Shown here in pieces: positions 1-9,065 of a stretch of DNA of 64,000 nucleotides (positions are counted from its first letter, which is position 1; each line of letters begins with the position of its first letter). Both the position numbers and the translations under genes were made by a program. The DNA lies in NCBI RefSeq assembly GCF_002958735.1, contig NZ_PPGH01000037.1:558001-622000 (forward strand), read 5' to 3'. The notes under the pieces are model-generated. The model was not told the DNA's origin, did not search any database, and saw nothing but the letters and a program-made list of their open reading frames with translations. The stretch is from Chromatium okenii. GTDB lineage: Bacteria; Pseudomonadota; Gammaproteobacteria; Chromatiales; Chromatiaceae.

Positions 1-2013
1 ATCAATTCAAGCGGTGCAGTAACCTTTAGCGGATTGCAAACGGGCGATACGCTCACCAAATTAACGCAAGTATTCGATAGCAAACATGCGGGCAGTCGCA
101 CCTTAAATGTGTCACCTGATTATGTTTTAAATGACGGGAATAGCGGATTGAATTACAGCGTAACGCTTAAATCTGTAAAGGGAACTATTGACCCTGCAGT
201 TGCATCATTGAATGCGAGTAAAATTTACGACGGCACAGCTCAATTCAGTACCAGTCAAATCAATGTTACAGGTATTTTTGGTGAGTTATTAACCCTTAAT
301 GGCACTGGATTAGCAACTGCAAATAGTAACCAAGTTGCTGATAATGATGTGAATTATCTAAAAGATTTAGCTGATTTAACCCTTGCCAATGGTGTGAACG
401 AATTAGCAAGTGATTATATTTTGCCTGATTTAACTACGCGAAGTATCAATAACAACGTGATAATTACCGCTGCGGACATTCATTTGCTCAGTATTTTTGG
501 TAATAAAATTTATGATGGAACACCTATTTTTGATTACACTCAATTAGAAATTGATCCAGGCAGTGTATTGGGTGATGATGACGTACTTCTCAGCAGTGGT
601 AATGCCGAAGTCAGCAGTGGTAATGCTGGCATTTATAATGCTTTTATTCGTAATGATTTGAGTTTAAGTGGTGCTGAAGCTGCCAATTACAGCGTCCTCG
701 GTGGTTCTGTTAATGTCGTGATCAATCCTGCGGCCTTAACCATTAACGCTATTACCGATAGTCGCGTTTATGATGGCACTACTGAATCAACTGCTGTAGT
801 GACATTTAGCGGGCTGCAAATTGGCGATACGCTCACTGAATTAACGCAGGTATTTGATAGCAAACATGCAGGCAATCGCACTCTAAATGTGTCACCTGAT
901 TATGTTTTGAATGATGGGAATAGAGGATTAAATTATAGCGTAACGCTTAAATCTGCAAAGGGAAATATTAACCCTGCGGCATTAACCATTAACGCAGTTA
1001 CTGATAATCGCATTTATGATGGGACAATCAATTCAAGCGGCGCAGTATTATTTAGCGGATTGCAAACTGGCGATACGCTCACCAAATTAACGCAGGTATT
1101 CGATAGCAAACATGCGGGCAGTCGCATCTTAAATGTGTTACCTAATTACATTTTGAATGACGGGAATAGCGGATTGAATTACAGCGTAACGCTTAAATCT
1201 GCAAAGGGAACTATTAACCCTGCAATTGTATTACTCACTGCTGCTAAAGATTACGATGGTACGGCACAATTTACAGCAAGCCAAATTAATGTTATTGGTA
1301 TTGATGGTGAATTATTAACACTTACTGGTTCTGGATTAGCAATAGCTGATAGCGAGAAATCTGATAACACAACTTATTTAATAAGTTTAAATAATTTGAC
1401 GCTGGCTGATGGTATTAATGGATCGGCGAGTGATTACGTTTTACCTGATGTAACTACACTAAGTACTAACAGCAAAGTAATCATTACTCCAGTCACAATA
1501 ACAGTAGTTGAACAGGGATCAGAAACAGGGTCAGGTTCAACACAGTTTATAACTCGGACGCCTACAAGAACTGTAATGACTATGAAGATTGATGGAAACA
1601 CTTCGTGTGTTTTAGTGGAAATTGCGGATTTAATTTCTGCGGTTGCCAATAGCGCTAATTTGAGTTCGAGTTATGACATATTCAAAGCAGCAATTGCATC
1701 TGCTATGGTAACAGTACAGCAAACTAGCGATGCCGAACCATCCCAATCAGTATTAAAGCAGCCAGTGGTTATCGCACAACAGGAAGAAGTTTTGCAATCA
1801 CCTGATATTGCGCAAGCAATTAATTTGGCTGCTATAGAACAAAATCCGGTGATTGAAAAGCAACTGGTAACACCACCATTGGTTAAGTCCGTTAATGTTC
1901 AGAGCAAAAATCTGGTAACGAAAGAAAAAGAGAAAGAAAAAGATGACCATTGTGATCCACAAGAATCGACTTTTTCAGATCAGTTTTCGTTATGTCGGCG
2001 CTCTAAAAAATAG
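1..2013 (+). CDS. YDG-repeat surface/adhesin-like protein, 3' part (5' end outside window)
   Basis: The frame is open from base 1, so the start lies upstream and the TTG at 34 is only an internal codon. The visible 670 residues are built from beta-rich modules each carrying an I/V-YDGT motif (KIYDGTAQFS, KIYDGTPIFD, RVYDGTTEST, RIYDGTINSS, KDYDGTAQFT), the hallmark of YDG domains in filamentous-haemagglutinin-type secreted proteins. Modules run in the order A-B-C-A-A-B and are followed by a Ser/Thr/Gln-rich tail of about 170 residues that ends in a highly charged KEKEKEK stretch. The family is exported by two-partner secretion and acts at the cell surface; that role is inferred here. No TpsB partner with POTRA domains is visible; the convergent neighbour is a plain beta-barrel. 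Confidence 0.8.
   Translation: MNSSGAVTFSGLQTGDTLTKLTQVFDSKHAGSRTLNVSPDYVLNDGNSGLNYSVTLKSVKGTIDPAVASLNASKIYDGTAQFSTSQINVTGIFGELLTLNGTGLATANSNQVADNDVNYLKDLADLTLANGVNELASDYILPDLTTRSINNNVIITAADIHLLSIFGNKIYDGTPIFDYTQLEIDPGSVLGDDDVLLSSGNAEVSSGNAGIYNAFIRNDLSLSGAEAANYSVLGGSVNVVINPAALTINAITDSRVYDGTTESTAVVTFSGLQIGDTLTELTQVFDSKHAGNRTLNVSPDYVLNDGNRGLNYSVTLKSAKGNINPAALTINAVTDNRIYDGTINSSGAVLFSGLQTGDTLTKLTQVFDSKHAGSRILNVLPNYILNDGNSGLNYSVTLKSAKGTINPAIVLLTAAKDYDGTAQFTASQINVIGIDGELLTLTGSGLAIADSEKSDNTTYLISLNNLTLADGINGSASDYVLPDVTTLSTNSKVIITPVTITVVEQGSETGSGSTQFITRTPTRTVMTMKIDGNTSCVLVEIADLISAVANSANLSSSYDIFKAAIASAMVTVQQTSDAEPSQSVLKQPVVIAQQEEVLQSPDIAQAINLAAIEQNPVIEKQLVTPPLVKSVNVQSKNLVTKEKEKEKDDHCDPQESTFSDQFSLCRRSKK
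733..1224 (+). repeat. 246-bp tandem repeat inside the YDG protein gene
   Basis: Two consecutive, nearly identical DNA units of 246 bp (733-978 and 979-1224) encode 82-residue YDG modules that begin LTINA and contain VFDSKHAG and GLNYSVTLKSAKG. A further partial copy of the same unit lies at 1-192. The high nucleotide identity implies recent duplication or ongoing recombination. Confidence 0.75.
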
Positions 2014-2017
2014 TGTG

Positions 2018-3289
2018 CTAGAAGCGATAACCAAAATTCAGTTCTAAACCTTTAATATCACCATCACCAATCATGTATTTAAAACCAAGACCAAAAGGAT
2101 GACTTGATTGATTTACATCCTGCTTTTCCGTAGCGCGTGCTGGACCAAAAGTAATGCCAAATTCTTGATAGTTTCTGCTATACAAAGCATCACCAAAAAA
2201 ACTGGTATCCGTCGCAAATAAGTCAATAGTAAATTTTCGATTCCAAAAACGTCGTTGTATTGGAACAGAAAACAGTAGTCCATTGCGAATAATGGTATTC
2301 TTTAAATTGTAACTAACGCTGTAGTCGCCAAAGCTAATTGGTAAAGTTGCATAATAACCAACCATGTTTCCCATGCTGATACGCAGAGTATCGCTTTGGT
2401 GTAATACCAAATCACTCGTTAACGAACCAGAAATAATTTGTGCAAGTGATCCAAGGTCAGATGATCCAGTAATACCATAGCCAATTGCCGGCGTTAACGA
2501 CCAACGCGGAAATAGAGCTTTACGATAAGCGATACCGATATTACCGCGATAGGCAGTTGCACCACCAAGTTCCATATAGGTGATTGGGGTACGCACAATT
2601 AGGCGATCGTAATTGCTGAAAGTATAGGTGTATGACATGGGAATAGTGAATACGTTTTGAGTTAAATTGCCTACGCTATAACTGCCAAAACGTGCATCAA
2701 GACTTAACGATTTTCCAGCAGGTAAGCCCTCATATACTGGGCTGGTTGCAGCCTTAAAATCACCTTCAGCCATTTGCGTTTCAATACTTGCAGGATTGCC
2801 CGCAACAGGGTCAGCTGGAGATACTCGCAGCAGTTCTTTTGAAATGTCTTTTCCGCTATTTTTAATATACTCTTCAAATAAATCGTTGCTTGCATTGCGG
2901 CTGCCACCTTCAAATACTTTTGCAATGCCTAAACTTGGCACAGCAAACATGAGTGTGGTAGAACCATAGCTATAACCTAAAGTGATTGGTAATCCGCGTA
3001 AATCAAGATGGTAAATAGCCGCAGAAACGCTATCTTCATAGGTAGAAAAACGACTACTCATTTGCGTTGCATCAATCTGCGTAATGATTTCGCTAATTGA
3101 AGTTGCGCTCACATTAGAAACTGCGCCATCAACGCAGATAGATAGATTAAAAATGTCGTTGCCCGTTGGTGTGGGGCAACTGCACGGCGGACAGGGTTCT
3201 GCCGCTTGCCCAGTCAAAACAATGCTATTTAACCAAATTGCCATTAACAATTGGATTAATGCAATTAGAGTTGTGTGTTTTTTCATCAT
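2018..3289 (-). CDS. Predicted outer-membrane beta-barrel protein, function unknown
   Basis: 423 residues. A clear Sec signal peptide (MMKK, then a hydrophobic stretch to LTGQAA) is followed by a Cys/Pro-rich segment (EPCPPCSCPTP). The second half (about 190-423) shows alternating hydrophobic/polar beta strands with aromatic belts, and the protein ends in YRF; a C-terminal Phe is the usual recognition signal of the outer-membrane assembly machinery. A GGGGG ribosome-binding run precedes the paired ATGs at 3289 and 3286. The gene converges on the YDG gene with a 4-bp gap. I do not recognise the family and see no POTRA domain, so it is unlikely to be the TpsB transporter of its neighbour. Confidence 0.7.
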   Translation of the reverse strand: MMKKHTTLIALIQLLMAIWLNSIVLTGQAAEPCPPCSCPTPTGNDIFNLSICVDGAVSNVSATSISEIITQIDATQMSSRFSTYEDSVSAAIYHLDLRGLPITLGYSYGSTTLMFAVPSLGIAKVFEGGSRNASNDLFEEYIKNSGKDISKELLRVSPADPVAGNPASIETQMAEGDFKAATSPVYEGLPAGKSLSLDARFGSYSVGNLTQNVFTIPMSYTYTFSNYDRLIVRTPITYMELGGATAYRGNIGIAYRKALFPRWSLTPAIGYGITGSSDLGSLAQIISGSLTSDLVLHQSDTLRISMGNMVGYYATLPISFGDYSVSYNLKNTIIRNGLLFSVPIQRRFWNRKFTIDLFATDTSFFGDALYSRNYQEFGITFGPARATEKQDVNQSSHPFGLGFKYMIGDGDIKGLELNFGYRF

Positions 3290-3387
3290 TTCCCCCAGTT
3301 AGTTTTAATGCGTTTATTTAACAAATGTAGTATACCGTGTATCATCGGTGTACAAGTTTAATGCTGTTTGCTGTATCGAGGAAACAA

Positions 3388-3969
3388 ATGATTTATTCTC
3401 TCGATTTAGATGCGCCGATAATCAGACTAACGCATCATTGTTTATTACGCGGAATGGTTATTTTATGTGCAACTTGGTTGGCTGGTTGCGCGACTAATCC
3501 CGATCCGCATCAAGGCGGATTTATTAACGGAATTACTGGACTTGCTAATGGCAATTATCAGCGACGTATTGATGAACGTGAAAGTGTTTATCACACCGAA
3601 TTGAGCGCCGGAGAACAATTGCGGGCGCAAGCGCAAACCTTGGAACAAGAGCGTGAAGCGATTCGTGGCGAACTGAATCAAGCACAAAGTCGATTGATAA
3701 CATTGGAAAATCGCATTAAACAGGCGCGTGCTCGGCTCGCCAGTCAGAAGCAGCAGGTTGCGGCGGCACGGGCGCAACAAGCGCGGTTGGCGCAGGCACA
3801 AACGCAGTTGGTTCAAACCAAGCGCCAGCTCGCGGCGATCCGTCCGCAGGTGCAAAAAGCTGCGCCAGCGCAGTCGATAGATGCGCTCAAACAACGGTCG
3901 CAGGCGCTGCAACATGAGCTGAATGCGATTGATGATCTGGTCGGTAGTGTTGCCGATAGTGGTTTGTAA
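3388..3969 (+). CDS. Coiled-coil lipoprotein, hypothetical
   Basis: The ATG at 3388 is chosen because a GAGG site lies just upstream (about 3378-3381), whereas the longer frame from 3337 has none. A hydrophobic segment ends in the lipobox LAGC, so the protein is probably lipidated at that Cys and anchored in the envelope. Residues from about 60 to 190 are rich in Gln, Ala, Arg and Glu with heptad spacing, predicting a long periplasmic coiled coil. No family recognised. It stands just upstream of ruvB with a 42-bp gap and may be co-transcribed, but a functional link is not evident. Confidence 0.75.
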   Translation: MIYSLDLDAPIIRLTHHCLLRGMVILCATWLAGCATNPDPHQGGFINGITGLANGNYQRRIDERESVYHTELSAGEQLRAQAQTLEQEREAIRGELNQAQSRLITLENRIKQARARLASQKQQVAAARAQQARLAQAQTQLVQTKRQLAAIRPQVQKAAPAQSIDALKQRSQALQHELNAIDDLVGSVADSGL

Positions 3970-4011
3970 TACTTCAATTTTTTACCTCAGGCTGCGAATG
4001 ATGTACCTGCA

Positions 4012-5055
4012 ATGAACATTTCTGACCGTTTAATTGATCCTGCTGCGTTGCGCGATGATACCGCGATTGATCGCGCCATTCGTCCGCGCCAACTCGTTGA
4101 TTATGTGGGACAACCCACAGTATGCGAGCAGATGGATATTTTCATCAGCGCAGCACGAGGGCGCGGTGAGGCGCTCGATCACGTGCTGATTTTTGGGCCG
4201 CCCGGTCTGGGCAAAACCACCCTGTCGCACATTATCGCGCACGAAATGCAGGTTAATCTGCGGCAGACTTCTGGGCCGGTGTTGGAAAAGCCCGGCGATT
4301 TGGCGGCGCTGTTGACGAATTTAGAACGCGGCGATGTGTTGTTTATTGATGAAATTCATCGTCTTAGTCCTATCATCGAGGAAATACTTTATCCGGCGCT
4401 GGAAGATTATCAGCTTGACATTATGATCGGCGATGGTCCCGCAGCGCGGTCGATTAAGCTGGATTTACCGCCGTTTACGTTGGTTGGGGCGACCACTCGC
4501 GCTGGGCTATTGACTGCACCGCTGCGTGATCGGTTTGGGATTGTGGCGCGGTTGGAGTATTACTCGGCGGAAGATTTGACGCGGATTGTCACGCGCTCGG
4601 CGCAGATTCTCGCCATTGATACCGATGTCGCTGGTGCGGCAGAAATTGCCCGGCGATCACGCGGAACACCGCGTATTGCCAATCGGTTGCTGCGACGGGT
4701 GCGCGATTATGCGCAGATTCGTGCCGATGGGCGCATTACCCGCGAAGTAGCGGATCAGGCGCTGGCGTTATTGAAAGTTGACGCGCTCGGTTTTGATCAC
4801 ATGGATCGGCGGCTGTTGGAGGCAGTGATTGAAAAGTTCGATGGCGGACCGGTCGGCGTGGACAGTTTGGCGGCGGCGATTGGTGAGGAACGCGGAACGA
4901 TTGAGGACGTGTTGGAGCCGTTCTTGATTCAACAGGGTTTTTTGATGCGCACTCCACGCGGACGCATGGCCACGCAAACCGCTTATGTGCATTTTGGATT
5001 GACCCCGCCAGCGCCACTGCGTGATCTGTTTTCTCCACCAGAATCAGCGATTTAA
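4012..5055 (+). CDS. ruvB: Holliday junction branch-migration helicase RuvB
   Basis: 347 residues, the usual RuvB length, full match by eye. It has the Walker A motif GPPGLGKTT, Walker B DEIHRL, sensor 1 GATTRAG, an arginine finger region PLRDRFG and the C-terminal winged-helix signature RTPRGR. RuvB hexamers drive branch migration of Holliday junctions together with RuvA and RuvC during recombinational repair. Neither ruvA nor ruvC is adjacent in this window, which differs from the common ruvC-ruvA-ruvB cluster. The gene converges with lpxH. Confidence 0.98.
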   Translation: MNISDRLIDPAALRDDTAIDRAIRPRQLVDYVGQPTVCEQMDIFISAARGRGEALDHVLIFGPPGLGKTTLSHIIAHEMQVNLRQTSGPVLEKPGDLAALLTNLERGDVLFIDEIHRLSPIIEEILYPALEDYQLDIMIGDGPAARSIKLDLPPFTLVGATTRAGLLTAPLRDRFGIVARLEYYSAEDLTRIVTRSAQILAIDTDVAGAAEIARRSRGTPRIANRLLRRVRDYAQIRADGRITREVADQALALLKVDALGFDHMDRRLLEAVIEKFDGGPVGVDSLAAAIGEERGTIEDVLEPFLIQQGFLMRTPRGRMATQTAYVHFGLTPPAPLRDLFSPPESAI

Positions 5056-5060
5056 TTCAG

Positions 5061-5807
5061 TTAAAGCACTGGTTCGCGTCGCCATTCACCAGTTTGCGGC
5101 GCGAACACCAGCATCTCGCCACCCGTCATTTCATCCCATTGCGCCAGCACGCTGCGCCGTGCCGGTTTGCCGTCCAAATCCAGTACATGCTCGTCAGGAC
5201 GATGCGTGTGCCCGTGAATCAACCGTGTGGCTGCAAAACGGCGCAGAAAATCGTTAACGGTCAATAAGTTAACATCCATGATTGCTGGCGCTTTGTGCGC
5301 ATTCACATTCATGCTGGTGCGCCGATAGTGCTCGGCAATTTCCCGCCGACGCGCCAGCGATTTCCACAGAAAAAGCTGTTGTAACAACGGATTGCGTACT
5401 CGCCGCCGAAATCGCTGATACGCGACATCATCCGTGCAGAGCACATCGCCGTGCAGCAACAACGTCCGTTCGCCCGCGCAATCAATCAACAACGGTTCGC
5501 GCCCCAGTCGGCAGCCGGTGTGTCGAAAAAACCGCCGTCCCAGCAGAAAATCACGGTTGCCGTGCAGCAATACACACTCCACGCCAGCGGCAGTGAGATC
5601 GCGCAGCGCCGTACTCACCAGCACATTGTGCGGCGCATCATCATCGTCGCCAATCCACGCATCGAACAGATCGCCGAGGATATACAGCCGCTGCGCCTGC
5701 CGTGCGCGGTCACTGAGAAAACGCACAAAACGCGTCACGGTCGCTGGGTATTCCGGCGACAAATGCACATCAGCAATCAATAGGATGTCGGTTGGCAAGC
5801 AGTGCAT
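5061..5807 (-). CDS. lpxH: UDP-2,3-diacylglucosamine pyrophosphohydrolase LpxH
   Basis: 248 residues of calcineurin-like metallophosphoesterase with LpxH signatures: IADVHLSPE, LGDLFDAWIGDD, LLHGNRDFLLG, LLHGDVLCTDD and HGHTHRP. The Asp/His/Asn residues in these motifs bind the two Mn ions. The enzyme hydrolyses UDP-2,3-diacylglucosamine to lipid X and UMP in lipid A biosynthesis, at the inner face of the inner membrane. The start sits 2 bp after the stop of the upstream membrane coiled-coil gene, so it is the last gene of an operon-like run. Confidence 0.96.
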   Translation of the reverse strand: MHCLPTDILLIADVHLSPEYPATVTRFVRFLSDRARQAQRLYILGDLFDAWIGDDDDAPHNVLVSTALRDLTAAGVECVLLHGNRDFLLGRRFFRHTGCRLGREPLLIDCAGERTLLLHGDVLCTDDVAYQRFRRRVRNPLLQQLFLWKSLARRREIAEHYRRTSMNVNAHKAPAIMDVNLLTVNDFLRRFAATRLIHGHTHRPDEHVLDLDGKPARRSVLAQWDEMTGGEMLVFAPQTGEWRREPVL

Positions 5808-5809
5808 GT

Positions 5810-6430
5810 TTAATTGGGCGAATCAAATAAATCAGTGAGACCGTCTAATTCTTCGGCACTAATTTCTATCTCAGGTTTTTTTTCTACTTTAGGCGATGGT
5901 GGTTTAGGTGCTTCGGGCGATTGCGCATGATCTTCCTCGGCATTACTGAATGCAGCAGAGTATTCTTTCATTAACTCATCTAAAGTGTGCCGAGTGTTTT
6001 CCAATTCGTCGGCGAGCTTGGCTTTTTCTTCCTCAAGTTCAGCAGTATCAACCATTCCGCTCGGTACTAATTCTGACCAAGGATCAAGCACTTTTGCTAA
6101 TTCAGCCGGAATTTCTGCCAGCTTTTTACCATCGCGTTCTAAATAAAGACTCAGCATCGCTTGATAAAATGCTTGTTCGCGCAGCGCGTATTCATCCACC
6201 TTGGCTTTTAATTCGTCTTCTTGCAAGCGATAGGTCGATTCAAATAGCGTGGTGAGCGCATCCCGGCGCGATATTTCAATGCGTTCAAACTTTTTAGCTA
6301 CTGCGCCAGCATGTTGAAGATCAGCTTGTGTCTGCTGGCGCTGGCGGTGCACTAAAATCCATAAAATTGCCCACGCAATTAGGGCAAATTCAGTGGCAAG
6401 GACGATGCTACTGAGCGTGAGTGCGTTCAT
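5810..6430 (-). CDS. Single-pass membrane protein with coiled coil, unknown function
   Basis: The start is set at the ATG at 6430, which overlaps the stop of the upstream VWA gene as ATGA; the longer frame to 6517 only overlaps that gene. About 206 residues. One transmembrane helix at residues about 8-27 (LATEFALIAWAILWILV) is followed by a long, strongly charged coiled coil to about residue 160, then a Pro/Lys/Glu-rich tail ending in GLTDLFDSPN. No recognised domain. Translational coupling to the VWA protein suggests they form a complex at the inner membrane. Confidence 0.75.
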   Translation of the reverse strand: MNALTLSSIVLATEFALIAWAILWILVHRQRQQTQADLQHAGAVAKKFERIEISRRDALTTLFESTYRLQEDELKAKVDEYALREQAFYQAMLSLYLERDGKKLAEIPAELAKVLDPWSELVPSGMVDTAELEEEKAKLADELENTRHTLDELMKEYSAAFSNAEEDHAQSPEAPKPPSPKVEKKPEIEISAEELDGLTDLFDSPN

Positions 6431-8316
6431 GTGGACGTTGCGCCTGCTGAAGATTTGCTTGCCCGCACAACTGTAGTCGTAATTGCGGCTGGCTTCGAGC
6501 GATGTAACAACCACCACGTTAGACCGAGAATCAATCCCAACGCGGCATTACCAATCAGCAGATACAGACCAAAATCAAGCCATGAGAACGGCGTATCTGC
6601 TGAAGTTTTGGTTTCTTCTGGCACTGCAAAATCGAACGTGAAATTTGCATTTTCTGGTTTAACATCAATCATTTCACCGTTGCTGGTGCGTGCCAACAAT
6701 CGCGCCTGAACCTGATATTTGCCCGGTTGTGTCACCGGAATCGTCAACACCAACGGCTCGGCGTTTTGGTTGGCAAGGTCAATTACGGTCGCCAGACCCG
6801 GCGGTCCTTGAATACTCAAATAACCAGAAAGGGTTTTTCGATCAACAAGATCAGCTTCAAATTCCACCGTGGCAATGATCGCCGCCGGAGTTTTTTCATT
6901 TGGATTTTGTTGGGTGTAATGCACTTGCAGCGGCGCACCAATCAGTTTGAAGCGTTTAACCAATTGGCGTTTGAACGTTCCGCTGTCGAGCGTGACCTGA
7001 AGTTGATAGCTGCCTGGCGTCAGCAGTTGCGTTTCCAATTCAGCATGAAAATGACTGGTCGCAGCGTCGAGTTCTAAATGCACTTCAATTGGCGCAGCCG
7101 CTATTTCAGCGACCGGTTTATCAGCAGGTTTCTCTGCATGTTCAACGGGATGCGCATCTTCATGCGCAGCAACTGTATCTGCATGAGCATCAGCCGGTGG
7201 CGGTTTGACCGCAGCAGGCGCTGGCGCAGCGGCAAGGTCTAGCAATGTGAGCGTGGCGGTTGCCGTGACCAATTGCAGCAAATCACTGCGCGTCACCATT
7301 TTTCCGTGATCGGTCAACCAAGTTTCAATTGGCAGCGGTGCGCCATGACTTAACGCAGCAGGTAATGGATTGAGTTCAATTCCCAAATCCGTCACGACAA
7401 CCACCCGATTATCGGGATCAGTAACGCCTTGAAGTTGCCATTGTCCGGGCATCGGTTTGGTCAGCGTGACCAGATCGTAACCTTCTTCCTCGCGCCACAA
7501 CGCGCCAGGCTGGGGTTTAGTGGCCGAAATAGTTTTGCCATCCGGCGTAATCAGTGCGGTCGTGCGCTCGCTGCCGCGAAACGCTAACAGCGTAAATTCA
7601 GACACTTGCCCATCAATCTGAAACCGATTTCCGGTTAATGGCACGGTGGTCGGCGCTGCCGTCTGTTCCAGCATGTGCAAAAAAATCCGCTGCAATTCAT
7701 CAGCATTCGCCGCAGATTCAAACCAACCGCCAGTTTCACTCGTCAACATCCGCAGCAATTCAGTATCCACTGCATCTGAAAGCGCAATTGCATGAACCTT
7801 AACTTTTAATTCCCGCAATTGGTCAATCTGAGTAGAAAGAATACGTTCTCGTGACGCCGCACTTTGATTGGCATCTTTACTAACATCAACCAATCCATCA
7901 GTTAATAACACCAGATGGCGGTCGGTTTCTTCAATCGGTGGTTTCCAACCATCAATACCCGCGTTAATTGCTTGTTCAATGTTAGTAAATAAACCACGCG
8001 AATGAATACGATCTAACCGACTACGAGTGCGGTTTTTCCACTTATCATCTACCACACTGGGTGGTGATAACACCTCAGCTTTTTCAGCAAATAACCACAC
8101 GCCAGCTTGTGCATTGGCTGGCAGCAATTCATTCACCAAGCGCAATGCGGGAACACGCAGATTTTGCGGATCATTTTCCTTCATACTGCCAGACACATCA
8201 ATCAGCAATCGCACTTCTGGTGGTATTGCTGCTGCGCATAATGATGTAGTGCTGATGAATAATACCAGCAGCAGCGATAATTGCCGAATCAAAACGATTA
8301 ACAAAGGGCGCTTCAT
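6427..8316 (-). CDS. VWA-domain protein with signal peptide and C-terminal membrane anchor
   Basis: 629 residues. The N-terminal signal peptide (to about residue 29) precedes a von Willebrand factor A domain with the metal-binding (MIDAS) sequence DVSGSMKEN and the later TDGLVD. After the VWA domain come immunoglobulin-like beta regions, a low-complexity Ala/Pro/His/Glu linker around residues 370-410, and a C-terminal transmembrane helix (LYLLIGNAALGLILGLTWW). It is predicted to be periplasmic and tethered to the inner membrane. VWA domains bind protein partners through a divalent metal; the ligand here is unknown. The gene lies upstream of, and overlaps, the membrane coiled-coil gene. Confidence 0.85.
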   Translation of the reverse strand: MKRPLLIVLIRQLSLLLVLFISTTSLCAAAIPPEVRLLIDVSGSMKENDPQNLRVPALRLVNELLPANAQAGVWLFAEKAEVLSPPSVVDDKWKNRTRSRLDRIHSRGLFTNIEQAINAGIDGWKPPIEETDRHLVLLTDGLVDVSKDANQSAASRERILSTQIDQLRELKVKVHAIALSDAVDTELLRMLTSETGGWFESAANADELQRIFLHMLEQTAAPTTVPLTGNRFQIDGQVSEFTLLAFRGSERTTALITPDGKTISATKPQPGALWREEEGYDLVTLTKPMPGQWQLQGVTDPDNRVVVVTDLGIELNPLPAALSHGAPLPIETWLTDHGKMVTRSDLLQLVTATATLTLLDLAAAPAPAAVKPPPADAHADTVAAHEDAHPVEHAEKPADKPVAEIAAAPIEVHLELDAATSHFHAELETQLLTPGSYQLQVTLDSGTFKRQLVKRFKLIGAPLQVHYTQQNPNEKTPAAIIATVEFEADLVDRKTLSGYLSIQGPPGLATVIDLANQNAEPLVLTIPVTQPGKYQVQARLLARTSNGEMIDVKPENANFTFDFAVPEETKTSADTPFSWLDFGLYLLIGNAALGLILGLTWWLLHRSKPAAITTTVVRASKSSAGATST

Positions 8317-8370
8317 TTTAATGATGCTCGCTAAAAATAGCGGTGATAATAGTTATTTTCAGATGTTAAT

Positions 8371-9051
8371 TTACGGCAACCACAACTCGAAACAACTGCC
8401 GCTGAGAATATGGGCATTGCGCAGCCGAATCATTCCAGTGCGCCCATCAGAATTGCGATGTAATGCAGCAATGCGTGACGCAAAATATAAACCGAGATGC
8501 GTCCGCGACGGATCGTTTGCAATGAATTGAGGTAAACCGTTTTCAGAGGGCAAACAGTGGATTAAAGCATCGGGAAAACCTGCGCCGTCATCTTCCAAAC
8601 GAATTACACAATAACGTTCTTCAATTGTGGCGCTGAGAAGGATTTTCGTTTTAGCATAACGCCCAGCATTGCCAATGGCGCTATTGAGCAAACCATGAAT
8701 TAAATCAGCGTCAAAATATCCAGTTAAATGCGGATCGCAACGGTGCGTTAATTCAAGATTTAAGCCACGACACATGGCTTGATTATCGGCAAGTACATCT
8801 TCAAAAAAATCATCAAGATTGTGTTCGTTAATCCGCGCCACCAATTGTGCATTACCAATTTTATAGAGATTGAGTAATTGAATTAACGCGCTGTTTGCCC
8901 GTTGCGTTTCGTGCTGCAACAGGCTGGCTTGACGCGGATTAGCAATGTGGTTATTCGGATCGTTAACCAATTCATTAAGCGAATTCAGGATCAATCCAAG
9001 CGAATTCTTGATGTCGTGAATAGAAGAAGCAAGAACGTCGGAAAAATCCAT
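8371..9051 (-). CDS. Soluble sensor histidine kinase, no separate sensor domain
   Basis: 226 residues, cytoplasmic, without a membrane segment. The phospho-acceptor box SSIHDIKNSLG is at residues 9-19, followed by an N box with NSAIGNAGRY, a G1 box EDDGAGFP and a G2 region THLGLYFASRIAALH, i.e. HisKA-like dimerisation helices plus a HATPase_c domain. The start is 14 bp downstream of the stop of the REC-TPR regulator, so the two form an operon and probably a cognate pair. With no input domain, the signal is likely to come through a partner, perhaps via the TPR region of the regulator. Confidence 0.88.
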   Translation of the reverse strand: MDFSDVLASSIHDIKNSLGLILNSLNELVNDPNNHIANPRQASLLQHETQRANSALIQLLNLYKIGNAQLVARINEHNLDDFFEDVLADNQAMCRGLNLELTHRCDPHLTGYFDADLIHGLLNSAIGNAGRYAKTKILLSATIEERYCVIRLEDDGAGFPDALIHCLPSENGLPQFIANDPSRTHLGLYFASRIAALHRNSDGRTGMIRLRNAHILSGSCFELWLP

Positions 9052-9065
9052 GATGATTCACTCAA

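Noticed and set aside
2018-3289. TpsB partner of the YDG protein
   Set aside because: No POTRA domains or FhaC-type motifs; shorter than TpsB proteins and on the opposite strand.
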